From: Triticum aestivum
Lineage: Eukaryota; Streptophyta; Magnoliopsida; Poales; Poaceae
Length of the DNA: 64,000 nucleotides
Assembly: GCF_018294505.1 (NCBI RefSeq)
Contig: NC_057809.1
Span: 132,778,979-132,842,978 of the forward strand
Direction: 5' to 3'
Below the pieces are notes generated by a model, which was given only the letters and a program-made list of their open reading frames with translations, did not search any database and was not told the DNA's origin. The translations under genes and the position numbers were made by a program. Positions 21,453 through 31,800 of the stretch are shown in pieces. Position 1 is the stretch's first letter, and each line of letters begins with the position of its first letter.

Positions 21453-22621
21453 TTTTTCAAGGTTATCTGACCATATCTGAACTACAACCATTTGATGGGC
21501 TCACTTAAAATTTCCACAAAAATTTGGAGATGTCATGTGATGTTTTTGATTAACTTTTATGCAAAAATATATTTCATTCATAAAATACTTTGAGCCCTGC
21601 ACTCAATTTTTCTTCTCTGGTCCAGAGTGCATTTTGCACTACAAACTATTTAAATATTTCTTTAAAACTTCTACCAAAATTAAGGGAGGTCAGTAGGAGC
21701 ATATTATTTCACTTTGTGCAAAAACCTATTTATGTTCTTTGAAAAATTTGAGTGGATCAACCTCATTTCCATTCTGGTCCAATTTGAGGATTTGTACAGC
21801 AACCACCATTTTAGTTGCTCCTATACCTTTGATTATTTCTCCTACTTGTAGTCCCCCATGTTAAACCCTTAAGTCCAAGAGCATGCACCTTTTGGATCAT
21901 TTTTGGTTCATGAAATAATGTCATTTATTTCCTGTCCAGAATTGGGGTTTTGTAAAACTTGCACTAGCAAGTTTCCCCTTTTGTCCAACTAACCACACCA
22001 CCCTCTTATTCTTCTAAAGAGACCCCCATCTGGAGTTTTTGGCCACTCCAAGACATGCCTAAGTGCCATTGGCATTTTGTCAAACACCTGGAGAGCATGA
22101 TCAGTTTTGACATGATTTTTGTTTTGCACTGTGACCTTGCACCTTTGATCAAACCAGCATGTCCACTAGACTCCCCGTTCCTCCTAACCTAGGTCTGTTA
22201 ATTGCCAGCCTCGACCGCGACCTCTAGCGTGCTCCGACATAGTGTCGAACACGTCCCGTGCACGCCCGGAGCGCGAGCAGAGCGCGCGTATTGCAGCCAC
22301 GCACCCGAGCCGACACGCCGGCCCCACGGCTTTGGCTCGCTCTGCAGCACCACGCCACGCGCTCCCCTCCTCGCAGCAACGCGCCAAGCAGCCCCCGCCG
22401 CGCCCGGCAGGCCAAGAGCTAGCCGCCACCGCCGCCCGACAGCCCTGCGCCGTGCAGCGCCGCCCAAGCCACCCCGGCTCGCCACCTGGCCCCTGGAGCA
22501 GTGCCCTCTCGTCCACTAGCTCTTGCCGTCATCCCCAGCCACGCCACATTGCCCTGCAAGCTACAGCGAGGCGGTTCGCCGGAGAGCTTATCCGGCCGCC
22601 GCGGAACCGACCTCGACGCGC

Positions 22622-22630
22622 TATAAAAAG
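22622..22630 (+). promoter_or_regulatory. LTR promoter TATA box, 5' LTR of D
   Basis: TATAAAAAG in a GC-rich context, with an identical copy at 30236-30244 in the 3' LTR. The transcript start would be about 30 bp downstream. Confidence 0.75.
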
Positions 22631-24524
22631 GGACCCCGAGCCCCTCTGAGCACGCACGCACCCTCAGGCTACCCTCATGGCACCCCCATAGCCCGCAATC
22701 GTCCGAGAAACGTCATCTTCCTCACCTCCGGCAACCACGGCCGCCGCCACTGCCTCGTTCACTCCGGCGCCACCAGGGCCTCCCCCTCCCTAAACTCTAC
22801 ACCAGGAGCTTCCTCTCCCTCCCGTGAACAGATCCCCCTATTCAATTTGGTTCGGGAGCCATCGCCGCCACAAAACCACTTTGCTCCCGAGGCTCCCTCC
22901 GCCGCGAAGCTCACCGCCGACGACTTCTTCCACCACTGTTGACCCCTCGACCACCGGGAGAGACGCCCCAGCCGTGCGGATCCATCCCCGCCCTCCAGAG
23001 GCCGCGAGGAGCCGCCGCTCGCCGGCGTTGGTCGCCGGAGTCCCGCCTCCGCTCGGGACAGAGGAAGAAGGAGGAGGGCGGACTGGTCAAACCTGACCAG
23101 TGGGCCCCTTGGACCCACTATCAGTGACCCTGCGCCTATCCACGTCGGTTAAGTGAAGACGTATTAACCCCAGTACGTCTCCCGTTTTCAAAGACGTATT
23201 CTGCCGAAACGTTTTCTTTTCTGTTTTATTTTTAAAAACAGTTTTGACCAGAACTTTGACTGGCTATAACTTTTTAAATATAAATCCAAATGAGTTGATT
23301 CCTTTTCCTACCTTCTTCAAATTTGGTCTAGTTTATTTTAAGATTTAATTGAAAAAAATTCAAACAACTTTTTGGTTCTGTTTTTGAAATATGTGTTAAT
23401 TCAAATATATTTTCAAATAGGATTTTGGGAGAGAGAAGAAACTTTCAAAAGTTTTGGAGTGCACCCTGCCTTTCCACACATTGAAGGCAAGCATTCTGAA
23501 CCTCGGCATAATATTTTGGTGTGATCATTGATGCATTTATAACACCACCGCTTTTCGAAGGACTTGTTATTTCATGTGATATGATCATAGGCATGGGTGC
23601 ATGTTATTGATTTCCATGCTGTTGGAAACGAACACACTTGTGATGATAATCACCCTCATATGCCTTGAATGCATACCGGCAGAAAACCGTGAAAAAAAAT
23701 CTCTGCCTTGGGTAGGTATGAGTTTGTCACCGGTCTCCATCGGGACGGTTATGTCTGATATGGCATGGCAAGGTGATATGAGCGGTGACCCTGTTGGATG
23801 GATTATATTTGTTATACTAATCATGCAGGGAATACTTTAACCTCCTGAGTCGACCGTAGATTGAGTCTTGTTCCAGTAACCCCCATACTTGTTTCGTACT
23901 ACCACTCGTCTCTACAGCAAGTAGAGTATGGTTCAGTAAGTTGTCAACCTCTTTCTAGCACACACCGTACAGAGAGGCCATGGTGGAAGATACTGGTTGT
24001 AACCGGTAGGCAGGCCACCTGGTCCGGGAGCATGGGTGTTTCCGGTTGGGACCGAGAGGGGAGGCCACCCCTTAGAGCGCGCAATATAAATTTGATCCCA
24101 TGCTACGCGAGGTTGTAGCCTCCCCACTTAGAGTTTGCTTAACAGGTGTCGTGGGTGATTCCAGACACGTGTGTGATAAGCTGGTGTGTGCAAGTTAGGT
24201 GTGTTTTCACCAAAAAGACCGTAGATGGAATTAGTCCCGATGGACTAAAGAAATCCGTTACTCGTGGGTAAAGAGTACACCCTCTGCAGAGAATAAACCT
24301 ATTCGAATAGCCGTGTCCATGGTTAAGGATTACAGTCTGGGATGGGTCAAGTATCGGTCTTAGTGTCGGTCTTCGGAGGTGAAACTGTTAACCAGAAAAA
24401 TGGAATTACTACCCGGGACTTGTGATATCTGTGATGATTATTATTATTGTTGACTAACCCGTGATATTATTGTTATTACCGAATATCTCTGGGATGGTTC
24501 TACCTCCGGGATATTCATTATGAT

Positions 24525-24974
24525 CATTTCTTTTAAAGCCCTTTATGTGGCGTCGCTCAGACGCCCGACTGTGGCATTTCTTTTAAAGCCCTTTATGTGG
24601 CGTCGCTCAGACGCCCGACTCTGGCATTTCTTTTAAAGCCCTTTATGTGGCATCGCTCAGACGCCCGACTGTGGCATTTCTTTTAAAGCCCTTTATGTGG
24701 CGTCGCTCAGACGCCCAACTGTGGCATTTCTTTTAAAGCCCTTTATGTGGCGTCGCTCAGACGCCCGACTGTGGCATTTCTTTTAAAGCCCTTTATGTGG
24801 CGTCGCTCAGACGCCCGACTGTGGCATTTCTTTTAAAGCCCTTTATGTTGCGTCGCTCAGACGCCCGACTGTGGCATTTCTTTTAAAGCCCTTTATGTGG
24901 CGTCGCTCAGACGCCCGATTGTGGCATTTCTTTTAAAGCCCTTTATGTGGCGTCGCTCAGACGCCCGACTGTGG
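24525..24974 (+). repeat. 50-bp tandem array, nine units (5' LTR of D)
   Basis: Nine adjacent 50-bp units beginning catttcttttaaagcccttt and containing the palindromic core gcgtcgctcagacgcc. Variants are few: unit 3 has catcgc, unit 4 ccaact, unit 7 atgttg, unit 8 gatt. There are no spacers between units. It lies in the U5-side half of the LTR, so it would be in the 5' leader of the element RNA. Confidence 0.95.
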
Positions 24975-25531
24975 CATTACTTGATTATTTGTTTTCATAA
25001 GTTTTTATACTACCATGTTATTGCAATTCTATAAATAACTTGCTTGCACGCATCAGGATTTCATTTATCTATTGTGACTGACGTCATGAGCATAAAATAT
25101 TTTCAGCACACCATTGTTATATACCTGTGTTCATAATGTTTGCGAGTACATTCAAAGTACTCACTGGCTTGTCCCTGGCTATTGTCTTGGCCAGATTTTC
25201 TTGCACGGAGAGGAGTGACGCGATGACAGCCCCGGAACCTAAGCAATGGAGATAGCAGCTTTGCGAAGATAGGAGTTAACCTGGTCAGCTGTTCCCGTGG
25301 GGAATGGAGTCCCATAGACACTGATGTTTCACAACCCGCTTCCGCCATCAACCACTAGAAACCATTTGTTGTACTCACAGGCCAGAATGGCCTTGTACTA
25401 CATATTTTGTATTTTGCTTGGAATTTCTGTATCAAGTTGGAGCCTCATCAGCTAACAGTAATCCTGGGGCTGATGAGCACGACGGTCTTTTCTGGAAATT
25501 TATTACTCGGAAAAACCGGTCGTGACAGGCT

Positions 25532-25544
25532 TGGTATCAGAGCC
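25532..25544 (+). other. Primer binding site of element D (tRNA-Met type)
   Basis: TGGTATCAGAGCC lies 4 nt after the LTR end, as in element C. Confidence 0.93.
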
Positions 25545-25784
25545 AGGCTGACCATTGGCTAATCCTATCTTAGCCCGGTCAATAATCTTAGGCAAACCAA
25601 CCCACCAGACCTCAACCAAACCCCAGCCAAGCTTCTCGTGCAAGATAGCCACACAGTGACCCAACACCTTTTTGGCAGTCGGTGCCCAATCTATCAACCG
25701 AACCTGTCGCTCATGCGCCAGTGACCGGCCCCTAAATAGTCCTTTCTCGCAAGCGTTCGAAGGAAGATTTCGTCCCCTTTTTCC

Positions 25785-25793
25785 TATAAAAAG
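25785..25793 (+). promoter_or_regulatory. Internal TATA box upstream of ORF0a
   Basis: TATAAAAAG lies 63 bp before the ATG at 25848. A second TATA box stands about 70 bp before the paralogous ORF0b, so the two ORFs look like a duplicated promoter-gene cassette. Confidence 0.55.
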
Positions 25794-25847
25794 GGCGCGC
25801 TAACACCAAACCAGCACTGCACAACCGCTACCCCAAACCGAGCCACA

Positions 25848-26642
25848 ATGCCTGGCCCTGTCGTGCACAACGAAACCACAGCAACCCACCTTGGAGGTTT
25901 TGTAACCATCCTCGCAAACCTCACCCGTCATGCCTACGCGTTAGAAGAACCACCAGAATATGTTGTGTATCAAGGACCCATGAGCGGTGAAGACCGCCAA
26001 TTCTGGGCCACTGTGCACATTTACGGTAGGAGTCTAGCACCCGAGCGTCCCTACCGGTTCACCGGAAGGACAACTTCCTTTGAGCCACAGGCCATCCAGC
26101 TAGCCGCTCGAGAGGCTATAGTTCATCTCAGGCACTTGTCGCCCAGAGTTAACTGTCGCTTGTTCCACTACTACCCCAGACGAGAAGGGTATGGTAGACC
26201 ACCCCAAGTCGCCAATGGAGACCACGAGACGGACCCCGCATTGTTGCACCTAGTGCGCTATGTAAGTGCACTAGAGGCACTGTTGGACCAAATCACCATT
26301 GATCTAATGGCAGCTCGTGGAGAGCTGGTTCGTCGAGCCCCGGCGAGAGAAGAAAACGAGCCCAACACCGACAACCCAGTCGTGCTGTTTGGACAACCGA
26401 TCGAGACCCCGAGATCTACCCCAACCATCGGCCAAGGTGCTGCGATAACCCCAGAGGTGCTTCGTCGCATTTTGGGAGCACACTCCAACGGGGTTGTGGC
26501 CAACAATCCCCGTGATGGTCATTCTCACTACCCCGACCCTGCAGTTCCTCCGCCATCTCCGACTAATCCTGGCAGGGAGACACGTGGAGAAGCCTCGGCA
26601 TCCACCAGGCACGCCCGTTTAGACATAAACGAAGTAGACTAA
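25848..26642 (+). CDS. ORF0a of element D: unknown protein, dsRBD-like by eye
   Basis: An intact 264-residue ORF starting MPGPVVHNETTATHLGGFVT. Visible order: an amphipathic helix (about 15-30), P35-P-E-Y38, a probable strand around FWATVHIYG (52-60), F71-T-G73, an Ala-rich helix AIQLAAREAIVHLRHL (82-97), HYYPRREG (107-114), a second helical region DPALLHLVRYVSALEALLDQ (129-148), then a Pro-rich, low-complexity C-terminus with no further domain. This spacing mimics a dsRNA-binding domain; the basic KKxAK at the helix start is absent (EPQAIQ). It is clearly paralogous to ORF0b and related to ORF0 of element C. No signal peptide or membrane segment. Start chosen as the first ATG, 304 nt after the PBS and behind a TATA box. 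Function unknown; RNA binding is inference. Confidence 0.7.
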   Translation: MPGPVVHNETTATHLGGFVTILANLTRHAYALEEPPEYVVYQGPMSGEDRQFWATVHIYGRSLAPERPYRFTGRTTSFEPQAIQLAAREAIVHLRHLSPRVNCRLFHYYPRREGYGRPPQVANGDHETDPALLHLVRYVSALEALLDQITIDLMAARGELVRRAPAREENEPNTDNPVVLFGQPIETPRSTPTIGQGAAITPEVLRRILGAHSNGVVANNPRDGHSHYPDPAVPPPSPTNPGRETRGEASASTRHARLDINEVD

Positions 26643-26932
26643 GCAGTAAGAGTAGCACCAAGTTTCAATGTATCATCGCTTTGTAATCATGCGACCGCGT
26701 ATATTAACGCAGCCTGTCTTTGTGCCTCTGTTTTAATAATAGCCTTGCCTGTTTGGTCAGCGCATAGCTGCATATTCTTCCCGGCACAACTACCAAAACC
26801 AACCCGACGACAACCACAGTAACACGTCTCTTTATGAGATATGTGTATCTCTGACACTGACCCGACCTTTGGAGCCAAGCTGGCAAATTTATTACCTTTC
26901 ACCACGGTAAAAAAATGATCCAGCTCCATTGC
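26643..26932 (+). other. Spacer between ORF0a and ORF0b
   Basis: AT-rich 290 bp with no ORF. It probably holds the 3' end of an ORF0a transcript (taataatagc near 26733-26742) and the promoter of ORF0b. Confidence 0.4.
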
Positions 26933-26941
26933 TATATAAAG
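26933..26941 (+). promoter_or_regulatory. Internal TATA box upstream of ORF0b
   Basis: TATATAAAG lies 70 bp before the ATG at 27003, mirroring the ORF0a arrangement. Confidence 0.55.
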
Positions 26942-27002
26942 GCCACCTTGTGACCTTACCTAGCAACCCCACCTTGTGCACAACACTCACGCTTTTTCTG
27001 TC

Positions 27003-27635
27003 ATGCCGAACCCCAGCATTCATCGGAGAACCCCAGATGCAACCCCAGGTAGCTTTGTCAAAATATTGTGGGATTTTACCCGCAGTACCATGGGTTCTAC
27101 CCAGCCACCCCAGTATGAGCTGTTCAAATCAAGGATCACCCCATCCACCTCGGAATATTGGGCAGCAGTGCATATTCCTCCTGTAGACCCCAACCAAGAT
27201 CCAATAGAAGTTTCCTTCGTGGGGAAATCTATGCCAACCCCACACTTGGCCATAGAAGCTGCTGCGAAAGAAGCAATTGCCCGTCTTCGATCCGCAGTAC
27301 CCTATGCCCGCGAGCGAGGATATTATTACTTTCCGAGTCGTGCAGCACCCGGAGAAGTAACGTCTTTTCCCGGTGGGCGTATTGAGAGAGACCCAGTTCT
27401 GGCCAACCTTATCCAGTACATCATAGCTCAAGAGCATTTAAACCAGCGAGTGATGGATTATCTCCAGAGCCTCGCAGATTTAAATCCTCAGGTTGCCATC
27501 GGCAGACCACTGAGACCCGACACAGAGAGACGCATACACCGACTGGTCAACCCACTTCCTCCAATAGAAGAGGAGTGTATTCCTTTACCAGAGACATTTT
27601 ATCAGGACCCCGTTCAGTTACCATTTTCATTTTAG
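27003..27635 (+). CDS. ORF0b of element D: paralogue of ORF0a
   Basis: An intact 210-residue ORF starting MPNPSIHRRTPDATPGSFVK. An in-frame GTG at 26976 would add nine residues, but the ATG is preferred because its N-terminus (MP.P..H) matches ORF0a. The layout matches ORF0a residue for residue: PPQY at 35-38, YWAAVHI at 52-58, FVG at 72-74, AIEAAAKEAIARLR at 83-96, YYYFPSR at 107-113, DPVLANLIQYIIAQEHLNQR at 130-149. The C-terminus is shorter and acidic/Pro-rich (LPPIEEECIPLPETF). As in ORF0a the dsRBD-like helix lacks the paired lysines. Strong divergence between the copies with both frames open suggests an old duplication kept under selection in active ancestors. Function unknown. Confidence 0.7.
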   Translation: MPNPSIHRRTPDATPGSFVKILWDFTRSTMGSTQPPQYELFKSRITPSTSEYWAAVHIPPVDPNQDPIEVSFVGKSMPTPHLAIEAAAKEAIARLRSAVPYARERGYYYFPSRAAPGEVTSFPGGRIERDPVLANLIQYIIAQEHLNQRVMDYLQSLADLNPQVAIGRPLRPDTERRIHRLVNPLPPIEEECIPLPETFYQDPVQLPFSF

Positions 27636-27992
27636 ACATCGCTACTGTATTCGTTCTTTGCAGCATATATTTATGTGTGTGACTTATGCGTGATACCCTG
27701 AGTTTGTACGACAAGTCAATTAATTGGCTTCTACTTATGTGTGTAGTTCTTGTTGTGGTTTATGCTCCCTTAAATTAACTGCTCTTCCCTCGCGAAATCC
27801 TGGAGTGAGATTTCTTTTCCCTAATTTGCTACACCTGCCACTTCACGACATGGATTAATTAATTTCACACAGCACCACGAGCAGACTCACAGCCATAATC
27901 ATTCGGACACATACACTATTTGCAAAACTTTGCAACGGTGTTACATCCAGCTAATCATCCCCTAACAACAGTAAGTACCCGGCATACTTCAT
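27636..27992. other. Non-coding spacer after ORF0b
   Basis: AT-rich, no ORF and no recognised motif. It probably contains the 3' ends of the convergent ORF0b and antisense transcripts. Confidence 0.4.
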
Positions 27993-28151
27993 CTACTCTT
28001 CATGATCACCACCGCGGAGAGCCAACACCCGAGCCGCAGCATCGCAATACTCGTCGAAGATCATCGCGCACAGGAGCACAGAGAGCCCCAGCAGCGTCGC
28101 CAACCCTCCGCATATCAGGATCACAAACCAGTCCGGCATCGCCTCCGCCAT
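27993..28151 (-). CDS. Antisense small ORF with one membrane segment (element D)
   Basis: On the strand opposite to D's genome there is an ORF of 52 residues starting MAEAMPDWFVILICGGLATL, in good context after a pyrimidine-rich leader. Residues 8-31 (WFVILICGG...LLCAMIF) form one strongly hydrophobic segment, followed by a short tail with acidic and basic residues (FDEYCDAAARVLALRGGDHE). A minus-strand TATA box (28246-28253) lies about 100 bp upstream, so it has its own promoter. The frame is open further upstream, but that extension crosses the TATA box and is less likely. Antisense ORFs near the 3' LTR are known in several plant Gypsy lineages; this protein itself I do not recognise. Membrane location is predicted from composition only. 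Confidence 0.5.
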   Translation of the reverse strand: MAEAMPDWFVILICGGLATLLGLSVLLCAMIFDEYCDAAARVLALRGGDHEE

Positions 28152-28245
28152 TAGAGCCTCGACCGAGCTTCTGTAAGCAGTAATGGAGAAAGGAGGAGGA
28201 GAAGTGAGGCCAGATGTGAGGAAGAAGAGAGAGGCACCCCGGCCG

Positions 28246-28253
28246 TTTTTATA
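28246..28253 (-). promoter_or_regulatory. TATA box for the antisense ORF of D
   Basis: Minus-strand TATAAAAA in a GC-rich context, about 100 bp upstream of the ATG at 28151. Confidence 0.5.
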
Positions 28254-28801
28254 GCTCGAGCTCGGTGTACGGTGGGCGAAGTCCACCAACGCCGCTCGTC
28301 GCCGATCGCCAGAGTTCGGAGTCGAATCCGCGAGCAGTGCCGACAGCGCGCTGGCCCGCGAGGTGAGTGCATGCTGCACCGGCAGCTAGCACGCCGCGCA
28401 CTACCACGGTACGGCCTAGATGCCCTACGCATTAGGCATCGCCGGTGGAGAAAGCGCGAGAAAGCGCGTGGGAGAGAGGAGGAAGAGAGAGCCAGAGGTA
28501 GAAGGAAGAGCCAGTGGGAGAAGAAGAGGCTGACAGTGGGCCCCGGGTCCACCTGTCGGCCAGAGAGAGCACTGTGCTCTCAGGTACGACCAGCATATTT
28601 TTAAATTTAGAAGATTATTCTAAATTTTTATCCAGCGTAGAAATCACCCGGTTTTGTCCCGAACCGTAGACTTTTCCGCGCAGCACCAGTATTCACACTG
28701 TGGTTTTTCACCACTTATTGCCCTCTCACTGTAGCCATTTTTTTTATGCGTATAGTTTTCTTAAAACAGCTTTTAACAAATCTCGAGGACGAGATTTTTC
28801 T
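28254..28801 (+). other. 3' untranslated part of element D with remnant of pol end
   Basis: The GC-rich section (28260-28580) has no family-like ORF. The AT-rich rest leads to the hairpin aatctcgaggacgagatt (28779-28796), homologous to the last codons of pol in element C. Confidence 0.55.
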
Positions 28802-28817
28802 GAAGGGGGGTAGTATC
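28802..28817 (+). other. Polypurine tract of element D
   Basis: GAAGGGGGGTAGTATC lies directly before the 3' LTR start TGTGACACCCC. Confidence 0.9.
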
Positions 28818-31800
28818 TGTGACACCCCAAAAATTTGGCATTTGTTTTATTTAAATTTTTTGCCAGGAATTAAAACTTTAGATTTCTAAGCACCATTTTT
28901 GATTTTTTTTAATCTTTTCCTTCCCTGTTATGATGAAGTTTTTCCCAGAGAGAAAACTTTTCAATTATGTTGTTGGACTTGTTTAACCTCTCAAGAAAAA
29001 CTTTGCTGTTATCAGTGTAACTAATTAAATAATTAAATTGCTTGATCTTTACTTTCTTGAAAAAGGTTTTTCAAGGTTATCTGACCATATTTGAACTACA
29101 ACCATTTGATGGGCTCACTTAAAATTTCCACAAAAATTTGGAGATGTCATGTGATGTTTTTGATTAACTTTTATGCAAAAATATATTTCATTCATAAAAT
29201 ACTTTGAGCCCTGCACTCAATTTTTCTTCTCTGGTCCAGAGTGCATTTTGCACTACAAACTATTTAAATATTTCTTTAAAACTTCTACCAAAATTAAGGG
29301 AGGTCAGTAGGAGCATATTATTTCACTTTGTGCAAAAACCTATTTATGTTCTTTGAAAAATTTGAGTGGATCAACCTCATTTCCATTCTGGTCCAATTTG
29401 AGGATTTGTACAGCAACCACCATTTTAGTTGCTCCTATACCTTTGATTATTTCTCCTACTTGTAGTCCCCCATGTTAAACCCTTAAGTCCAAGAGCATGC
29501 ACCTTTTGGATCATTTTTGGTTCATGAAATAATGTCATTTATTTCCTGTCCAGAATTGGGGTTTTGTAAAACTTGCACTAGCAAGTTTCCCCTTTTGTCC
29601 AACTAACCACACCACCCTCTTATTCTTCTAAAGAGACCCCCATCTGGAGTTTTTGGCCACTCCAAGACATGCCTAAGTGCCATTGGCATTTTGTCAAACA
29701 CCTGGAGAGCATGATCAGTTTTGACATGATTTTTGTTTTGCACTGTGACCTTGCACCTTTGATCAAACCAGCATGTCCACTAGACCCCCCGTTCCTCCTA
29801 ACCTAGGTCTGTTAATTGCCAGCCTCGACCGCGACCTCTAGCGTGCTCCGACATAGTGTCGAACACGTCCCGTGCACGCCCGGAGCGCGAGCAGAGCGCG
29901 CGTATTGCAGCCACGCACCCGAGCCGACACGCCGGCCCCACGGCTTTGGCTCGCTCTGCAGCACCACGCCACGCGCTCCCCTCCTCGCAGCAACGCGCCA
30001 AGCAGCCCCCGCCGCGCCCGGCAGGCCAAGAGCTAGCCGTCGCCGCCGCCCGACAGCCCTGCGCCGTGCAACGCCGCCCAAGCCACCCCGGCTCGCCACC
30101 TGGCCCCTGGAGCAGTGCCCTCTCGTCCACTAGCTCTTGCCGTCATCCCCAGCCACGCCACGTTGCCCTGCAAGCTACAGCGAGGCGGTTCGCCGGAGAG
30201 CTTATCCGGCCGCCGCGGAACCGACCTCGACGCGCTATAAAAAGGGACCCCGAGCCCCTCTGAGCACGCACGCACCCTCAGGCTACCCTCATGGCACCCC
30301 CATAGCCCGCAATCGTCCGGGAAACGTCATCTCCCTCACCTCCGGCAACCACGGCCGCGGCCACTGCCTCGTTCACTCCGGCGCCACCAGGGCCTCCCCC
30401 TCCCTAAACTCTACACCAGGAGCTTCCTCTCCCTCCCGTGATAGATCCCCCTATTCAATTTGGTTCGGGAGCCATCGCCGCCACAAAACCACTTTGCTCC
30501 CGAGGCTCCCTCCGCCGCGAAGCTCACCGCCGACGACTTCTTCCACCACTGTCGACCCCTCGACCACCGGGAGAGACGCCCCAGCCGTGCAGATCCATCC
30601 CCGCCCTCCAGAGGCCGCGAGGAGCCGCCGCTCGCCGGCGTTGGTCGCCGGAGTCCCGCCTCCGCTCGGGACAGAGGAAGAAGGAGGAGGGCGGACTGGT
30701 CAAACCTGACCAGTGGGCCCCTTGGACCCACTGTCAGTGACCCTGCGCCTATCCACGTCGGTTAAGTGAAGACGTATTAACCCCAGTACGTCTCCCGTTT
30801 TCAAAGACGTATTCTGCCGAAACGTTTTCTTTTCTGTTTTATTTTTAAAAACAGTTTTGACCAGAACTTTGACTGGCTATAACTTTTTAAATATAAATCC
30901 AAATGAGTTGATTCCTTTTCCTACCTTCTTCAAATTTGGTCTAGTTTATTTTAAGATTTAATTGAAAAAAATTCAAACAACTTTTTGGTTCTGTTTTTGA
31001 AATATGTGTTAATTCAAATATATTTTCAAATAGGATTTTGGGAGAGAGAAGAAACTTTCAAAAGTTTTGGAGTGCACCCTGCCTTTCCACACATTGAAGG
31101 CAAGCATTCTGAACCTCGGCATAATATTTTGGTGTGATCATTGATGCATTTATAACACCACCGCTTTTCGAAGGACTTGTTATTTCATGTGATATGATCA
31201 TAGGCATGGGTGCATGTTATTGATTTCCATGCTGTTGGAAACGAACACACTTGTGATGATAATCACCCTCATATGCCTTGAATGCATACCGGCAGAAAAC
31301 CGTGAAAAAAAACCTCTGCCTTGGGTAGGTATGAGTTTGTCACCGGTCTCCGTCGAGACGGTTATGTCTGATATGGCATGGCAAGGTGATATGAGCGGTG
31401 ACCCTGTTGGATGGATTATATTTGTTATACTAATCATGCAGGGAATACTTTAACCTCCTGAGTCGACCGTAGACTGAGTCTTGTTCCAGTAACCCCCATA
31501 CTTGTTTCGTACTACCACTCGTCTCTACAGCAAGTAGAGTACGGTTCAGTAAGTTGTCAACCTCTTTCTAGCACACACCGTACAGAGAGGCCATGGTGGA
31601 AGATACTGGTTGTAACCGGTAGGCAGGCCACCTGGTCCGGGAGCATGGGTGTTTCCGGTTGGGACCGAGAGGGGAGGCCACCCCTTAGAGCGCGCAATAT
31701 AAATTTGATCCCATGCTACGCGAGGTTGTAGCCTCCCCACTTAGAGTTTGCTTAACAGGTGTCGTGGGTGATTCCAGACACGTGTGTGATAAGCTGGTGT

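Larger units (their letters stand above)
21445..25527 (+). repeat. 5' LTR of element D (5'-truncated)
   Basis: It aligns with 29059-33190 of the 3' LTR and ends ggtcgtgaca. The TATA box TATAAAAAG lies at 22622-22630 after a GC-rich U3. The GC-rich ORFs around 22200-23130 repeat in the other LTR at 29800-30765 and show no protein family features; I treat them as non-coding LTR sequence. The 50-bp array is at 24525-24974. Confidence 0.92.

Noticed and set aside
22202..23127. Several overlapping ORFs of 90-140 codons on both strands, repeated at 29800-30765
   Set aside because: GC-rich LTR sequence opens all frames; compositions are Arg/Pro/Ser-rich, no domain features, and each strand has equally good ORFs.
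24525..24974. CRISPR-like array of 50-bp repeats
   Set aside because: The repeats are directly adjacent with no unique spacers, the context is a plant LTR, and the array is duplicated in the other LTR.
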